64,000 bases of DNA from Kaistella faecalis (GTDB lineage Bacteria; Bacteroidota; Bacteroidia; Flavobacteriales; Weeksellaceae): positions 2,061,783-2,125,782 of the forward strand of contig NZ_CP078067.1 in assembly GCF_019195395.1 (NCBI RefSeq), given 5' to 3'. Every line of letters begins with the position of its first letter. Position 1 is the stretch's first letter. Both the position numbers and the translations under genes were made by a program. The notes under the pieces were generated by a model that saw only the letters and a program-made list of their open reading frames with translations, was not told where the DNA came from and made no database searches. Shown here in pieces: positions 51,701-58,706 of this stretch.

Positions 51701-53556
51701 ATAATCTTGAACCGCTTATCGATTTGAATATCAGTGATATTTTGATGAATGGCAAAGACATGGGAAATGTTATTGTTTCCGCCAAAAAAAGCAGCGTTCC
51801 TAATGTGTTCGATGTTGAAGCGAAAGTTGTTTCAGCGGGAATTATTGGCGATAATAATCTGCACCTTATCGGAACAATTAATAATAATACTTCTTCACCA
51901 ACTCTGGATTTAACAGCAGATATGAACGATTTTGACATCGCTTTTGCTCAGGAATTTGTGAAAGGCGTATTCGGAAATCTGAGAGGGAAAGCCTCTGGAG
52001 ATCTTAAGATTTCCGGTAAACTGAATGATGTGGATTACAGCGGTGATATTGCAATGAAGGATATGGGATTGAAACTTAATTTTACGGGAGTAGATTATTC
52101 CTTTGATGATACGGTGATTTCACTTTCCCGGGGCTTAGCAATACTAAACGACATTGGTGTGCGAGATGGAAGGACTAATTCCCGCGGATCAATTTCCGGT
52201 GCGATTCAATTCGAAACATTATCATCTATGGGGGTCAATCTGGTGATGAGAGCGGATAATTTAATGCTTCTCAATACCACTCAGAAAGATTATGATCTTT
52301 TTTGGGGAAGAATTTACGGTACAGGAACGCTTTACGTAGACGGCCCGGTTTCAGCGTTAAATATTTCAACACCTGAAATGAGGGCATTAAACAACAGTGT
52401 CTTTACATTCAATTCAAATTCAACCTCAAATGTTGAGGAATTCAAAATGCTGAGATTTCTGAAAAGAGATGAAGCAGGAATTGTGTCTGTAGAGGAAAAG
52501 AAAAGATCGAGTGCGAATATGAATATCGATTTCACCATTTCTTTGGATCGCGGAACGACAGTGAATGTAATGGTAGGAGATGATATTGGGGATATTACGG
52601 TACGTGGAAATTCTGACAAACTCCGGTTTTTAATGACCAGGACAGGAGCCATCTCAATGAACGGAGATTACTTTGTAGATAACGGAACTTTTGTTTCTAA
52701 AGCGATTCTGAACAGGACCTTCCAGATTTCTAAAGGAAGCAGCATCCGTTGGGATGGCGATGCAATGGCGCCACAACTCGATATTAATGCAACATATCTT
52801 AGAACAGTTACTAACGCTGGGGCTTATCTGAATATGGGAAGTCTGCAGCCCGTGAATGTATTGCTTACCACTCGCATCTCTCAGACATTAAACAATCCGA
52901 AAATTGAATTGGGAGTTTCCGCGCAGGATGTGTCGAGCAGTATACGTGAAACTCTTGCCGAAAAAATGAGTAACGAAGACGAAAAGATTATTCAGTTCGG
53001 TTCCGTTTTAGTGATGAACAGTTTTAATGTTGGAAATTCTGCCTTCGACATCAATTTAGGAAATACGCTGGAAACTTCGGGTTACAATATGTTGTTTAAA
53101 CAGTTGGGTTCTGTACTTAACCAGATTAGTAATGAGTTCCAGGTCGATTTGAATTATCTGAAAGGAGACGCGAACTCCAACAGTGGCGACCGGGCTAATG
53201 CAAGTGTAAGTTTTGCCCTCTCACCAAGAGTTAATGTTAAAACAGGATTAGGAATCCCAATTTCTAGATCAGATAATGCGAACACCGATTATCTTTCGGG
53301 TGAAGGGATTGTAGAATATGATTGGTCCAAGAAAAACGACGGTACCAGATTGTTGCGGGCTTACAGTAAACCGACAAATATAGGACTGAACGGTGCTGGA
53401 GCCGGAAATGCAAGTGCCAACCAAAGCTACGGAGTAGGTGTAGTTTATAGTAAAAGTTTTAATACGATCTTTAAAAGGAAGAAAAAAGATAAAAAAACCA
53501 ATGCTCAGGAATTGGAAAGTAAAAGAGATTCAATTAAAAATGATACAATTAAATAA
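48775..53556 (+). CDS. tamB: Translocation and assembly module TamB
   Basis: 1593 residues. An unusual N-terminal extension (1-70) of Asn/Glu/Lys/Val repeats (SVQKGVENVQETVKETVK) that would form an amphipathic helix in the cytoplasm precedes the single membrane anchor (about 73-98, WWAKLLLILFWLGLFLVASF). The periplasmic part is a long run of beta-strand repeats typical of AsmA/TamB lipid-transport bridges, and the final about 300 residues are the DUF490 domain (MNGDYFVDNGTFVSKAILNRTF, SLNISRSNDNANTDY-like, VEYDWSKKNDGTRLL). TamB bridges inner and outer membrane and carries phospholipid or assists BAM substrates. Confidence 0.93.
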   Translation: MANLENNNDNENKKSVAQNIGDSVQKGVENVQETVKETVKGAAELASDAITRPVETAGEFVDQAAKDVTNYKWWAKLLLILFWLGLFLVASFLIVVSLPATKNWAAQKVIAKLNADMKSQMSFKSVDINYFGDIHIHEVAIKDHKNFPFLKAKELYADSNWFNIISNSRNLQFQSLSLEKMDLKVITYKGDSIANFIRFVDLFNTPAPTVKREPFQLKSRIFITDSKISIVNQNSEGEAGKWLAADHVSLVVPELRVNGSDVFAQINNMRFTTERWGKKHFVDTFSTEFGLTKKALTLKDLTLNTDNSLLQGDLIFNLNNGSWADFSNKVKWDMVMQPGSQISGYDISYFVTNWDNYKPINISGTMTGPLNDFYLENFVVRNPQVNVRTDKMKIRNILNGNFQIETNSLSTDFTYRELKAMMPTFISSKMKNFADDFGRLKYNGTVRLNPKQVYVSNAKLITGIGQAKLSNFYLEDYSSNLPKYRGYAEVNDLNTSVITKMNQVGLISGKFNLQGQSFDVNTMKIRTRSQISKIEIMNKEINNVFLDGLLDHKTYNGIVNVNDEQAKANVKGRIDFRTSRLLADVAADVKYLNINYFTGGKGQQVVSGFVNGKIAMTNINDLNLDADLRNVSFANASQKYLIPNAKIKAYFENGNRIVSVDAPGAVNGRIAGRFNLGDLAGMIENGLGRILVGPPPRKLYRGQHFTMDFDVKQGLVSYFEPNLQLPKGATVNGAYEGNSNNLVLNIDAASLKYLMTKKEEITDADKALAAANPAYKISERDKITRDSAMVDSLIVRINTANLSEQIFAKVNRVAYNKNILKDITLSGRNENNSVLHIAANFKHGSPEDEIKETLKEYAVNLNQTTDRAGDYLFRFEPTTVKFNDVSWSVDTSPELNHSITYRKKAGDFLVQNLRLYSDTSELILNQAVFKSAKDFSADGEVKNLDIAKVFALTNSDNSMDIQGTANGTFDITMDKNNLEPLIDLNISDILMNGKDMGNVIVSAKKSSVPNVFDVEAKVVSAGIIGDNNLHLIGTINNNTSSPTLDLTADMNDFDIAFAQEFVKGVFGNLRGKASGDLKISGKLNDVDYSGDIAMKDMGLKLNFTGVDYSFDDTVISLSRGLAILNDIGVRDGRTNSRGSISGAIQFETLSSMGVNLVMRADNLMLLNTTQKDYDLFWGRIYGTGTLYVDGPVSALNISTPEMRALNNSVFTFNSNSTSNVEEFKMLRFLKRDEAGIVSVEEKKRSSANMNIDFTISLDRGTTVNVMVGDDIGDITVRGNSDKLRFLMTRTGAISMNGDYFVDNGTFVSKAILNRTFQISKGSSIRWDGDAMAPQLDINATYLRTVTNAGAYLNMGSLQPVNVLLTTRISQTLNNPKIELGVSAQDVSSSIRETLAEKMSNEDEKIIQFGSVLVMNSFNVGNSAFDINLGNTLETSGYNMLFKQLGSVLNQISNEFQVDLNYLKGDANSNSGDRANASVSFALSPRVNVKTGLGIPISRSDNANTDYLSGEGIVEYDWSKKNDGTRLLRAYSKPTNIGLNGAGAGNASANQSYGVGVVYSKSFNTIFKRKKKDKKTNAQELESKRDSIKNDTIK

Positions 53557-53635
53557 AGATATTTACTTAAATAACAAACAATGCGTTAAAACCTGTTAAT
53601 GTTTATCTAAATTTTTTCATTTTAATATTTTTTTG

Positions 53636-53643
53636 TAAATTTG
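53636..53643 (+). promoter_or_regulatory. -7 promoter element for the Lrp-family gene
   Basis: TAAATTTG, exact TAnnTTTG, 46 bp before the ATG at 53690. No TTG at the usual distance. Confidence 0.45.
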
Positions 53644-53689
53644 CAAAAATATTCGCTTAGAATTATCAATTATACAATACATATATAAA

Positions 53690-54160
53690 ATGAATTATCA
53701 ACTCGACGAAATAGATAAAAAAATCCTAGATTTTTTAGTAGAAAACACCAGAATGCCGTTCACAGAAATCGCCAAGCAAATGGAAGTTTCTGCAGGTACA
53801 ATTCACGTAAGAGTTAAAAAGATGGAAGATGCAGGTATTATTTTAGGGTCTTCTCTTAATATTGATTACGGTAAACTCGATTATCATTTCACCGCATTTA
53901 TCGGAATTTTGCTTACAAAATCAAACCGAACCCAGGAAGTTTTGAAGGAGCTTACTACGATTCCAAACGTGATCGAAGCAAGTGTAATCTCGGGAAAATA
54001 TAACATCTTCTGTAAAGTAAAGGCAAAAAATACTGAAGACGCAAAAAGAATTATTTACCAGATTGATGATATTCAGGATGTAATGAGAACAGAAAGTATG
54101 ATCTCCATGCAGGAATATATTTCTGATAAAAACAGACTGATTGATGCGGTTTCAATTTAA
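53690..54160 (+). CDS. Lrp/AsnC family transcriptional regulator
   Basis: 156 residues. N-terminal winged helix-turn-helix (DEIDKKILDFLVENTRMPFTEIAKQMEVSAGTIHVRVKKMEDAGII, about 7-52) and the C-terminal RAM ligand domain (about 65-145; FTAFIGILLTKSN, VIEASVISGKYNIFCKVKAK). Such octameric regulators respond to amino acids. The target genes cannot be read here. A hairpin with T-run (54187-54218) lies just downstream. Confidence 0.92.
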   Translation: MNYQLDEIDKKILDFLVENTRMPFTEIAKQMEVSAGTIHVRVKKMEDAGIILGSSLNIDYGKLDYHFTAFIGILLTKSNRTQEVLKELTTIPNVIEASVISGKYNIFCKVKAKNTEDAKRIIYQIDDIQDVMRTESMISMQEYISDKNRLIDAVSI

Positions 54161-54186
54161 TTGAGCTTAATCTTCAGTTATAACTT

Positions 54187-54218
54187 AAAACTTTTGAATT
54201 CTTTCAAAAGTTTTTTTA
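54187..54218 (+). terminator. Terminator after the Lrp-family gene
   Basis: AAAACTTTTGAA (54187-54198) pairs with TTCAAAAGTTTT (54203-54214) around TTCT, followed by T. Confidence 0.8.
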
Positions 54219-54229
54219 ATTTTACCCCT

Positions 54230-54604
54230 ATGAACGAAGAATTTTCCAGCGAAAGTCCGAAAAAAGATCTTGGATTTATTTTATCACTCGCGGCTTTGCT
54301 GCTTTTTACGCTGATGGGTGTCGGGATTGATTATGATGAATATCTGCAGCAGAAAGACCTTAATATTCCCGGCTTTTACTTTATGCTGATCTTTTTTATT
54401 GATCTGCTGATGTTGATGGGACTCGTCTTCATTTTTTTCTACAGAAAAATTGGCATTTTTCTTTTCCCTGCTGCTGTGGTGCTTCATTTTTTTCTTCACA
54501 ATTTCTATCTTTCTACATTCCTGTATACAGATGTGACCAATCTTTTTATCTATATTTCAGTAGGTCTTCTGGCATTTATTCCAAAATGGCAGTTCTTTAA
54601 ATAA
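54230..54604 (+). CDS. Hypothetical membrane protein, about four helices
   Basis: 124 residues from ATG 54230; a longer reading from TTG 54161 runs through the terminator and is unlikely. A short acidic N-terminus (MNEEFSSESPKKD) precedes four hydrophobic segments (LGFILSLAALLLFTLMGVG, FYFMLIFFIDLLMLMGLVFIFFY, IGIFLFPAAVVLHFFLHNFYL, TNLFIYISVGLLAFIP). No known domain is recognised. It ends 5 bp before the Rrf2 gene, so the two are probably co-transcribed. Confidence 0.75.
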   Translation: MNEEFSSESPKKDLGFILSLAALLLFTLMGVGIDYDEYLQQKDLNIPGFYFMLIFFIDLLMLMGLVFIFFYRKIGIFLFPAAVVLHFFLHNFYLSTFLYTDVTNLFIYISVGLLAFIPKWQFFK

Positions 54605-54609
54605 AGTAT

Positions 54610-55041
54610 ATGTTTTCAAAAGCCTGCGAATACGCCATAAAAGCTTCCATTTACATTGCCCGGCAAAGTTTGCAGCAAAAGAGGGTTAATGTAAAAGAAG
54701 TTTCGCAATCCATTGACGCACCCGTTGCTTTTACGGCAAAGATTCTTCAGGTACTTTGCCGTGAAGATATTATGCAGTCGGTGCGCGGTCAGCAGGGCGG
54801 ATTTGTTTTTGAGGAATATAAACAGCGCGAAGTGAAGATCTTCGATATCGTACGGCTCATTGATGGCGACGGACTTTTTACCCAATGCGGCTTGGGGCTT
54901 CAGAAATGTTCTGCGGATAATCCTTGCCCCGTACATGATGATTTTAAAATCGTGCGCGAGAAGCTCATTGAAATGACTCAGAAACATTCGTTTTACGATT
55001 TAGCCTTGAAAACTGAAAGCGGCCTGGCTTGGCTGAAATAA
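54610..55041 (+). CDS. Rrf2-family Fe-S transcriptional regulator
   Basis: 143 residues. N-terminal winged helix: SKACEYAIKASIYIAR, VKEVSQSIDAPVAFTAKILQVL, SVRGQQGGFVF. The Fe-S loop has Cys93, Cys100 and Cys106 and then His109 (QCGLGLQKCSADNPCPVHDD); IscR uses a Cys3-His set with the same C-x2-H end, and NsrR a similar Cys set. It should bind a Fe-S cluster and sense NO, oxygen or cluster status. It lies directly upstream of RIC, whose promoter region carries a palindromic operator-like site. Confidence 0.88.
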   Translation: MFSKACEYAIKASIYIARQSLQQKRVNVKEVSQSIDAPVAFTAKILQVLCREDIMQSVRGQQGGFVFEEYKQREVKIFDIVRLIDGDGLFTQCGLGLQKCSADNPCPVHDDFKIVREKLIEMTQKHSFYDLALKTESGLAWLK

Positions 55042-55098
55042 CATTAGAAAATTATTTTTTTACAGAAAAAAATCAAAAATACTTTACTTTAAAATTAA

Positions 55099-55118
55099 TT
55101 AGGATAAATTTGTCCGAA
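55099..55118. promoter_or_regulatory. Operator-like palindrome, probable Rrf2 binding site
   Basis: GGATAAATTTGTCC (55102-55115) is an imperfect palindrome (GGAYAAATTTRTCC), extended to 20 bp by TT and AA at the outer ends (55099-55118). It overlaps the -33 region of the RIC promoter. Binding by the Rrf2 protein is inferred from the pairing with its gene. Confidence 0.55.
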
Positions 55119-55140
55119 TTGAAAATATTTTATAGCTTTG
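55110..55140 (+). promoter_or_regulatory. Promoter of the RIC gene
   Basis: TTG at 55110-55112, 20 bp, then TAGCTTTG at 55133-55140 (exact TAnnTTTG), 25 bp before the ATG at 55165. Confidence 0.65.
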
Positions 55141-55164
55141 TAGTATAATTTAAAACCCAAGTAA

Positions 55165-55878
55165 ATGCTTACTCAAGAAAAAACCATTGGCGACTTCGTA
55201 GCAGAGAATTTCAGAACTGCAGAAGTTTTTAAAAAATACCATATTGATTTCTGCTGCAAAGGCGGGAGAACGGTAGAAGAAGCTTGCGATAATAAAAAAG
55301 TGAGTCCTGAACAGATTTATCAGGAATTGGAAGAAGTTGCGAATAGAAAGTCCGAAGATATCGATTTCAATGCCTGGCCGCTTGATTTACTTGCAGATTA
55401 CGTAGAAAAAACCCATCACAAATATGTGGAAGAAAAATCGGCGATGCTGATTCCTTACCTCAACAAACTTTGCAAAGTTCATGGCGAAAGACATCCGGAA
55501 CTTTTTGAAATTAATGAGCTTTTCATTGGCAGCGCGCAGGATTTAGCTGCACATATGAAAAAAGAGGAACTCATTCTTTTTCCTTTCATTAAACAGATGA
55601 TCGAAGCGAAGAAAAATGGCGAACCATTACCGATACCGCGTTTCGGCACCGTTGAAAATCCTGTTGCTATGATGAAGCACGAGCATGAAGCAGAAGGTGA
55701 CAGATTTGTAAAAATTGCTGAACTTACCAATAATTATCAGTTTCCGGATGATGCCTGTGGGACCTATCAGGTGACTTACAGAATGCTTGAAGATTTTCAG
55801 AATGATCTTCATAAGCATATTCATTTAGAAAATAATATTCTGTTCCCCAAAGCAATCGCTCTGGAAAAAACGTTTTAA
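55165..55878 (+). CDS. ric: Iron-sulfur cluster repair di-iron protein (RIC/ScdA/YtfE)
   Basis: 237 residues. N-terminal DUF542 segment VFKKYHIDFCCKGGRTVEEAC with the Cys30-Cys31 pair, then a hemerythrin-like four-helix bundle whose ligands are visible as HHKYVEE, VHGERHPEL, HMKKEELILFP, MKHEHEAEGDRF and HKHIHLENNILFP. The di-iron site restores Fe-S clusters damaged by NO or peroxide. The promoter carries a likely Rrf2 operator. The terminator at 55910 follows. Confidence 0.95.
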   Translation: MLTQEKTIGDFVAENFRTAEVFKKYHIDFCCKGGRTVEEACDNKKVSPEQIYQELEEVANRKSEDIDFNAWPLDLLADYVEKTHHKYVEEKSAMLIPYLNKLCKVHGERHPELFEINELFIGSAQDLAAHMKKEELILFPFIKQMIEAKKNGEPLPIPRFGTVENPVAMMKHEHEAEGDRFVKIAELTNNYQFPDDACGTYQVTYRMLEDFQNDLHKHIHLENNILFPKAIALEKTF

Positions 55879-55907
55879 ACTAATCCGTAGTTGTTTATTT
55901 GATTGAA

Positions 55908-55941
55908 AGCCGTTTCAGAAATTTCTGAAACGGTTTTTTTT
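55908..55941. terminator. Bidirectional terminator after RIC
   Basis: CCGTTTCAGAAATTTCTGAAACGG (24 bases) is a perfect palindrome at 55910-55933, given here only by its arms CCGTTTCAGAAA and TTTCTGAAACGG; a T-run follows. It separates RIC and the converging outer-membrane protein gene. Confidence 0.9.
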
Positions 55942-55955
55942 ATTCATAAATAATT

Positions 55956-56633
55956 CTAGAAAAGCGCGACCTGCAGAAAGGCTCCGATATTGTTTTCGTT
56001 GTGCTTCAGAGGACCGTAATATTCCATATTCGCGCCTAAACCAAAAGTAAATTCTTTGCGAGTAAGTCCTGCGCGTGCACGCAAATAACTTCTTGTGTGT
56101 AGATCTGCAGACATTGCGTGAACATAAACGCCCTGAAGTCGGGAGTAGAATTTCCAGTTTTCATTGATGGCCGGCTTGTATTCGACGATTCCAAAACCTT
56201 CAATGTTAGCGTCTTTGCTCACATCAACCCGTGGCATTGCAATTAACAGCCAGGTAGGATTTGCGTAGGTATAAATCAGTGCTGCAGAAGGACGGATTCC
56301 GCCTGGAGTACTTTGAAAACCGGCACCGAATTTCACGCCTTTGAATAGGTCTACGGTGGCTTTACCAATAACCATCATATCGCTCAGCTGATCATTTCCC
56401 CAATCTGAATTGAAATCGGCAACTCCGAAAAATCCGATTTTGGGTGCACTTCTAAGTTTTTTATCTAAAGTCAATTGGAAGGAAACACCGCGCGTTCCGG
56501 GCATTACTTCCACATTTACGGGCGGATTCTGAATTGGAGCGCTTTCCGTCTCCTGTGCTGAAACATTTATTGTAGAAAACAGTGCAAAAGTGGCAAGTGA
56601 AAATTTTAATACGCATTTAAATCTGTCGGTCAT
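55956..56633 (-). CDS. Outer-membrane beta-barrel protein, unknown function
   Basis: 225 residues. Signal peptide ends at STINVSAQ. The mature protein has alternating polar/apolar strands (GVSFQLTLDKKLRSAPKIGFFG, LLIAMPRVDV, IEGFGIVEYKP, YSRLQGVYVHAMS, FTFGLGANMEYYG) and ends ...IGAFLQVALF with a C-terminal aromatic residue, the barrel signature. About eight to ten strands are likely. It may be a Bacteroidetes DUF-type porin. No neighbour suggests a function; it converges with RIC. Confidence 0.7.
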   Translation of the reverse strand: MTDRFKCVLKFSLATFALFSTINVSAQETESAPIQNPPVNVEVMPGTRGVSFQLTLDKKLRSAPKIGFFGVADFNSDWGNDQLSDMMVIGKATVDLFKGVKFGAGFQSTPGGIRPSAALIYTYANPTWLLIAMPRVDVSKDANIEGFGIVEYKPAINENWKFYSRLQGVYVHAMSADLHTRSYLRARAGLTRKEFTFGLGANMEYYGPLKHNENNIGAFLQVALF

Positions 56634-56713
56634 CTTTTTAATTTTTATAAAACGAAAATATCTTAAATCCCAATCGGCTTTTAGGACATTTTGAAGTAAT
56701 TGTAGGACTTAAT

Positions 56714-56741
56714 AAAAAACACGCCCTTAAAAGACGTGTTT
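56714..56741 (-). terminator. Terminator after the transketolase C-terminal subunit gene
   Basis: AAACACG (56717-56723) pairs with CGTGTTT (56735-56741); the A-run at left gives U on the minus strand. Confidence 0.6.
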
Positions 56742-56763
56742 AATTGTATTTTTGAAAGAGGAA

Positions 56764-57711
56764 TTATCTCGCCAAAATTCTTTTTACGGCAGCTTTCACT
56801 GCATCAGCATCAATTCCGTACTTCTTCATGAGTTCTGCAGGCGTTGCAGATTCCCCGAAAGTGTCGTTTACGGCTACAAATTCCTGAATCGTCGGTCTTT
56901 TTCTTGCGAGCATTCCCGCAACCGATTCACCTAAACCACCCAGATAGTTGTGTTCTTCTGCAGTAACGATTTTTCCGGTTTTTTCTACAGATTTCAGAAT
57001 GATTTCTTCATCCAAAGGTTTGATGGTATGAATGTTAATCACTTCACAAGAAATTCCTTCTTTTTCCAGTTCATCCGCTGCCAACAAAGATTCCCAAACC
57101 AAATGTCCGGTCGCTACGATGGTTACATCAGTACCTTCCTGTAAAAGAATTCCTTTTCCGATTTCGAAAGGCATATCTTCAGGAATGAAAACCGGTACTA
57201 CAGGTCGACCGAATCTTAAATAAACCGGACCCTCGAAATCTGCAATCGCTAAAGTCGCCGCTTTGGTCTGGTTGTAATCACAGGTGTTGATAACCGTCAT
57301 TCCCGGAAGCATTTTCATCATTCCGATGTCTTCCAGAACCTGATGTGTCGCGCCGTCTTCACCCAAAGTAAGTCCTGCGTGAGATGCACAAATCTTTACA
57401 TTTTTATTGGAATAGGCGATACTCTGACGGATCTGGTCATAAACCCTTGAAGTTGAAAAGTTAGCAAAAGTCCCCGTAAAAGGAATTTTCCCGTTAATGG
57501 TTAAACCTGCAGCGATTCCCATCATGTTTGCCTCAGCAATACCAACCTGAATAAATCTTTCCGGTGCTTTTTCAATGAATTTTTCCATTTTTAAAGAGCC
57601 GATAAGATCTGCGCAAAGTGCAACAACATTCGGGTTTTTATCAGCCAGTTCAGCCAATCCTGCTCCGAAACCGCTTCTAGTATCTTTTTTTTCTGTATAG
57701 GTGTATTTCAT
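56764..57711 (-). CDS. Transketolase, C-terminal subunit
   Basis: 315 residues. Pyrimidine-binding and C-terminal domains of transketolase: GFGAGLAELADKNPNVVALCADLIGS, RFIQVGIAEANMMGIAAGL, GLTLGEDGATHQVLEDIGMM and TGKIVTAEEHNYLGGLGES. The pairing protein with the ThDP diphosphate-binding domain is the gene just upstream (57751-58602); the two start codons are ordered as one operon, 39 bp apart. Together they act in the non-oxidative pentose phosphate pathway. Confidence 0.93.
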   Translation of the reverse strand: MKYTYTEKKDTRSGFGAGLAELADKNPNVVALCADLIGSLKMEKFIEKAPERFIQVGIAEANMMGIAAGLTINGKIPFTGTFANFSTSRVYDQIRQSIAYSNKNVKICASHAGLTLGEDGATHQVLEDIGMMKMLPGMTVINTCDYNQTKAATLAIADFEGPVYLRFGRPVVPVFIPEDMPFEIGKGILLQEGTDVTIVATGHLVWESLLAADELEKEGISCEVINIHTIKPLDEEIILKSVEKTGKIVTAEEHNYLGGLGESVAGMLARKRPTIQEFVAVNDTFGESATPAELMKKYGIDADAVKAAVKRILAR

Positions 57712-57750
57712 TTTTATTTTTTTAGCGAATTGCTTCGAATTTTACAAATT

Positions 57751-58602
57751 TTAATAATCAGCAGGAGCTTCTAAGTATAACTGTTTGAAAGCGGTATCCA
57801 GCTGCTCATTATTCGGAGCTTTTCCGTGCCATGCGTGGCTTCCCATCATATAATCGACACCATAACCCATTTCCGTATGAAGAATAATTGCAACAGGTTT
57901 TCCGTTTCCGGTTTCTGCTTTTGCTCTTTCAAGGATTGAGATTACAGTTTCAAGATCGTTTCCGTTTTTCTCATTAAGAACTTTCCATCCGAAAGCTTCA
58001 AGTTTGGCGTGAAGGTCGCCTAAACTCAATACATCATCAGTATCTCCGTCGATTTGTCTTCCGTTATAGTCAATGGTCGCGATGATATTATCTACTTTTT
58101 TCGCAGCGGCAAACATCAGTGCTTCCCATATTTGGCCTTCCTGCAATTCTCCGTCTCCGTGAAGCGTGTAAACCAAAGATTTATCACCGTCTAATTTCTT
58201 AGCTAATGCGGCTCCCACTGCTACAGATAAGCCCTGTCCTAAAGATCCTGAAGCAATCCTCACGCCCGGTAAATTATCGTGCGTAGTTGGGTGACCCTGC
58301 AATCTTGTATTCAGTTTTCTGAAGGTAGCGAGTTCCGAAACCGGGAAAAATCCGAATCTTGATAGAGTGGAGTAGAACACGGGTGAAATGTGACCGTTGG
58401 AAAGGAAGAAAAGGTCTTCGTTTTTACCTTCCATGGTAAACGGAAGTTGATAGTTCATCACTTTCCCGTACAATGCGGTAAAATACTCAGTACAGCCCAA
58501 ACTGCCGCCAGGGTGACCGGAATTCACTGCGTGAACCATTCTTAAAATGTCTCTTCTGATCTGTGTTGTAAGAGATTTCAGCTCTTCAATACTTTTACTC
58601 AT
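57751..58602 (-). CDS. Transketolase, N-terminal subunit
   Basis: 283 residues. ThDP-binding domain: VNSGHPGGSLGCTEYFTALYG, GHPTTHDNLPGVRIASGSLGQGLSVAVGAA, LHGDGELQEGQIWEALMFAAAKKVDNIIATIDYNGRQIDG (GDG...N metal/diphosphate motif). It works with the C-terminal subunit encoded next. Full-length transketolase is about 660 residues; here the two halves total 598, as usual for the split form in Bacteroidetes and archaea. Confidence 0.93.
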   Translation of the reverse strand: MSKSIEELKSLTTQIRRDILRMVHAVNSGHPGGSLGCTEYFTALYGKVMNYQLPFTMEGKNEDLFFLSNGHISPVFYSTLSRFGFFPVSELATFRKLNTRLQGHPTTHDNLPGVRIASGSLGQGLSVAVGAALAKKLDGDKSLVYTLHGDGELQEGQIWEALMFAAAKKVDNIIATIDYNGRQIDGDTDDVLSLGDLHAKLEAFGWKVLNEKNGNDLETVISILERAKAETGNGKPVAIILHTEMGYGVDYMMGSHAWHGKAPNNEQLDTAFKQLYLEAPADY

Positions 58603-58654
58603 TATATTGGTTTATTTGCCAGCGAATTTACGAATTTTTGATGGTTTCTCGAAA

Positions 58655-58682
58655 TGAAAAATCCGGGTTTTTGGCCCGGATT
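58655..58682 (-). terminator. Terminator between the symporter and transketolase genes
   Basis: AATCCGGG (58660-58667) and CCCGGATT (58675-58682) with a 7-nt loop and an A-run at left (U-tract on the minus strand). Stops transcription of the symporter gene. Confidence 0.8.
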
Positions 58683-58706
58683 CTTATATTTAATGTTCAA
58701 CAGATT

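Noticed and set aside
54161..54229. Longer N-terminus of the small membrane protein
   Set aside because: It starts at TTG one base after the Lrp stop and runs through a clear terminator.
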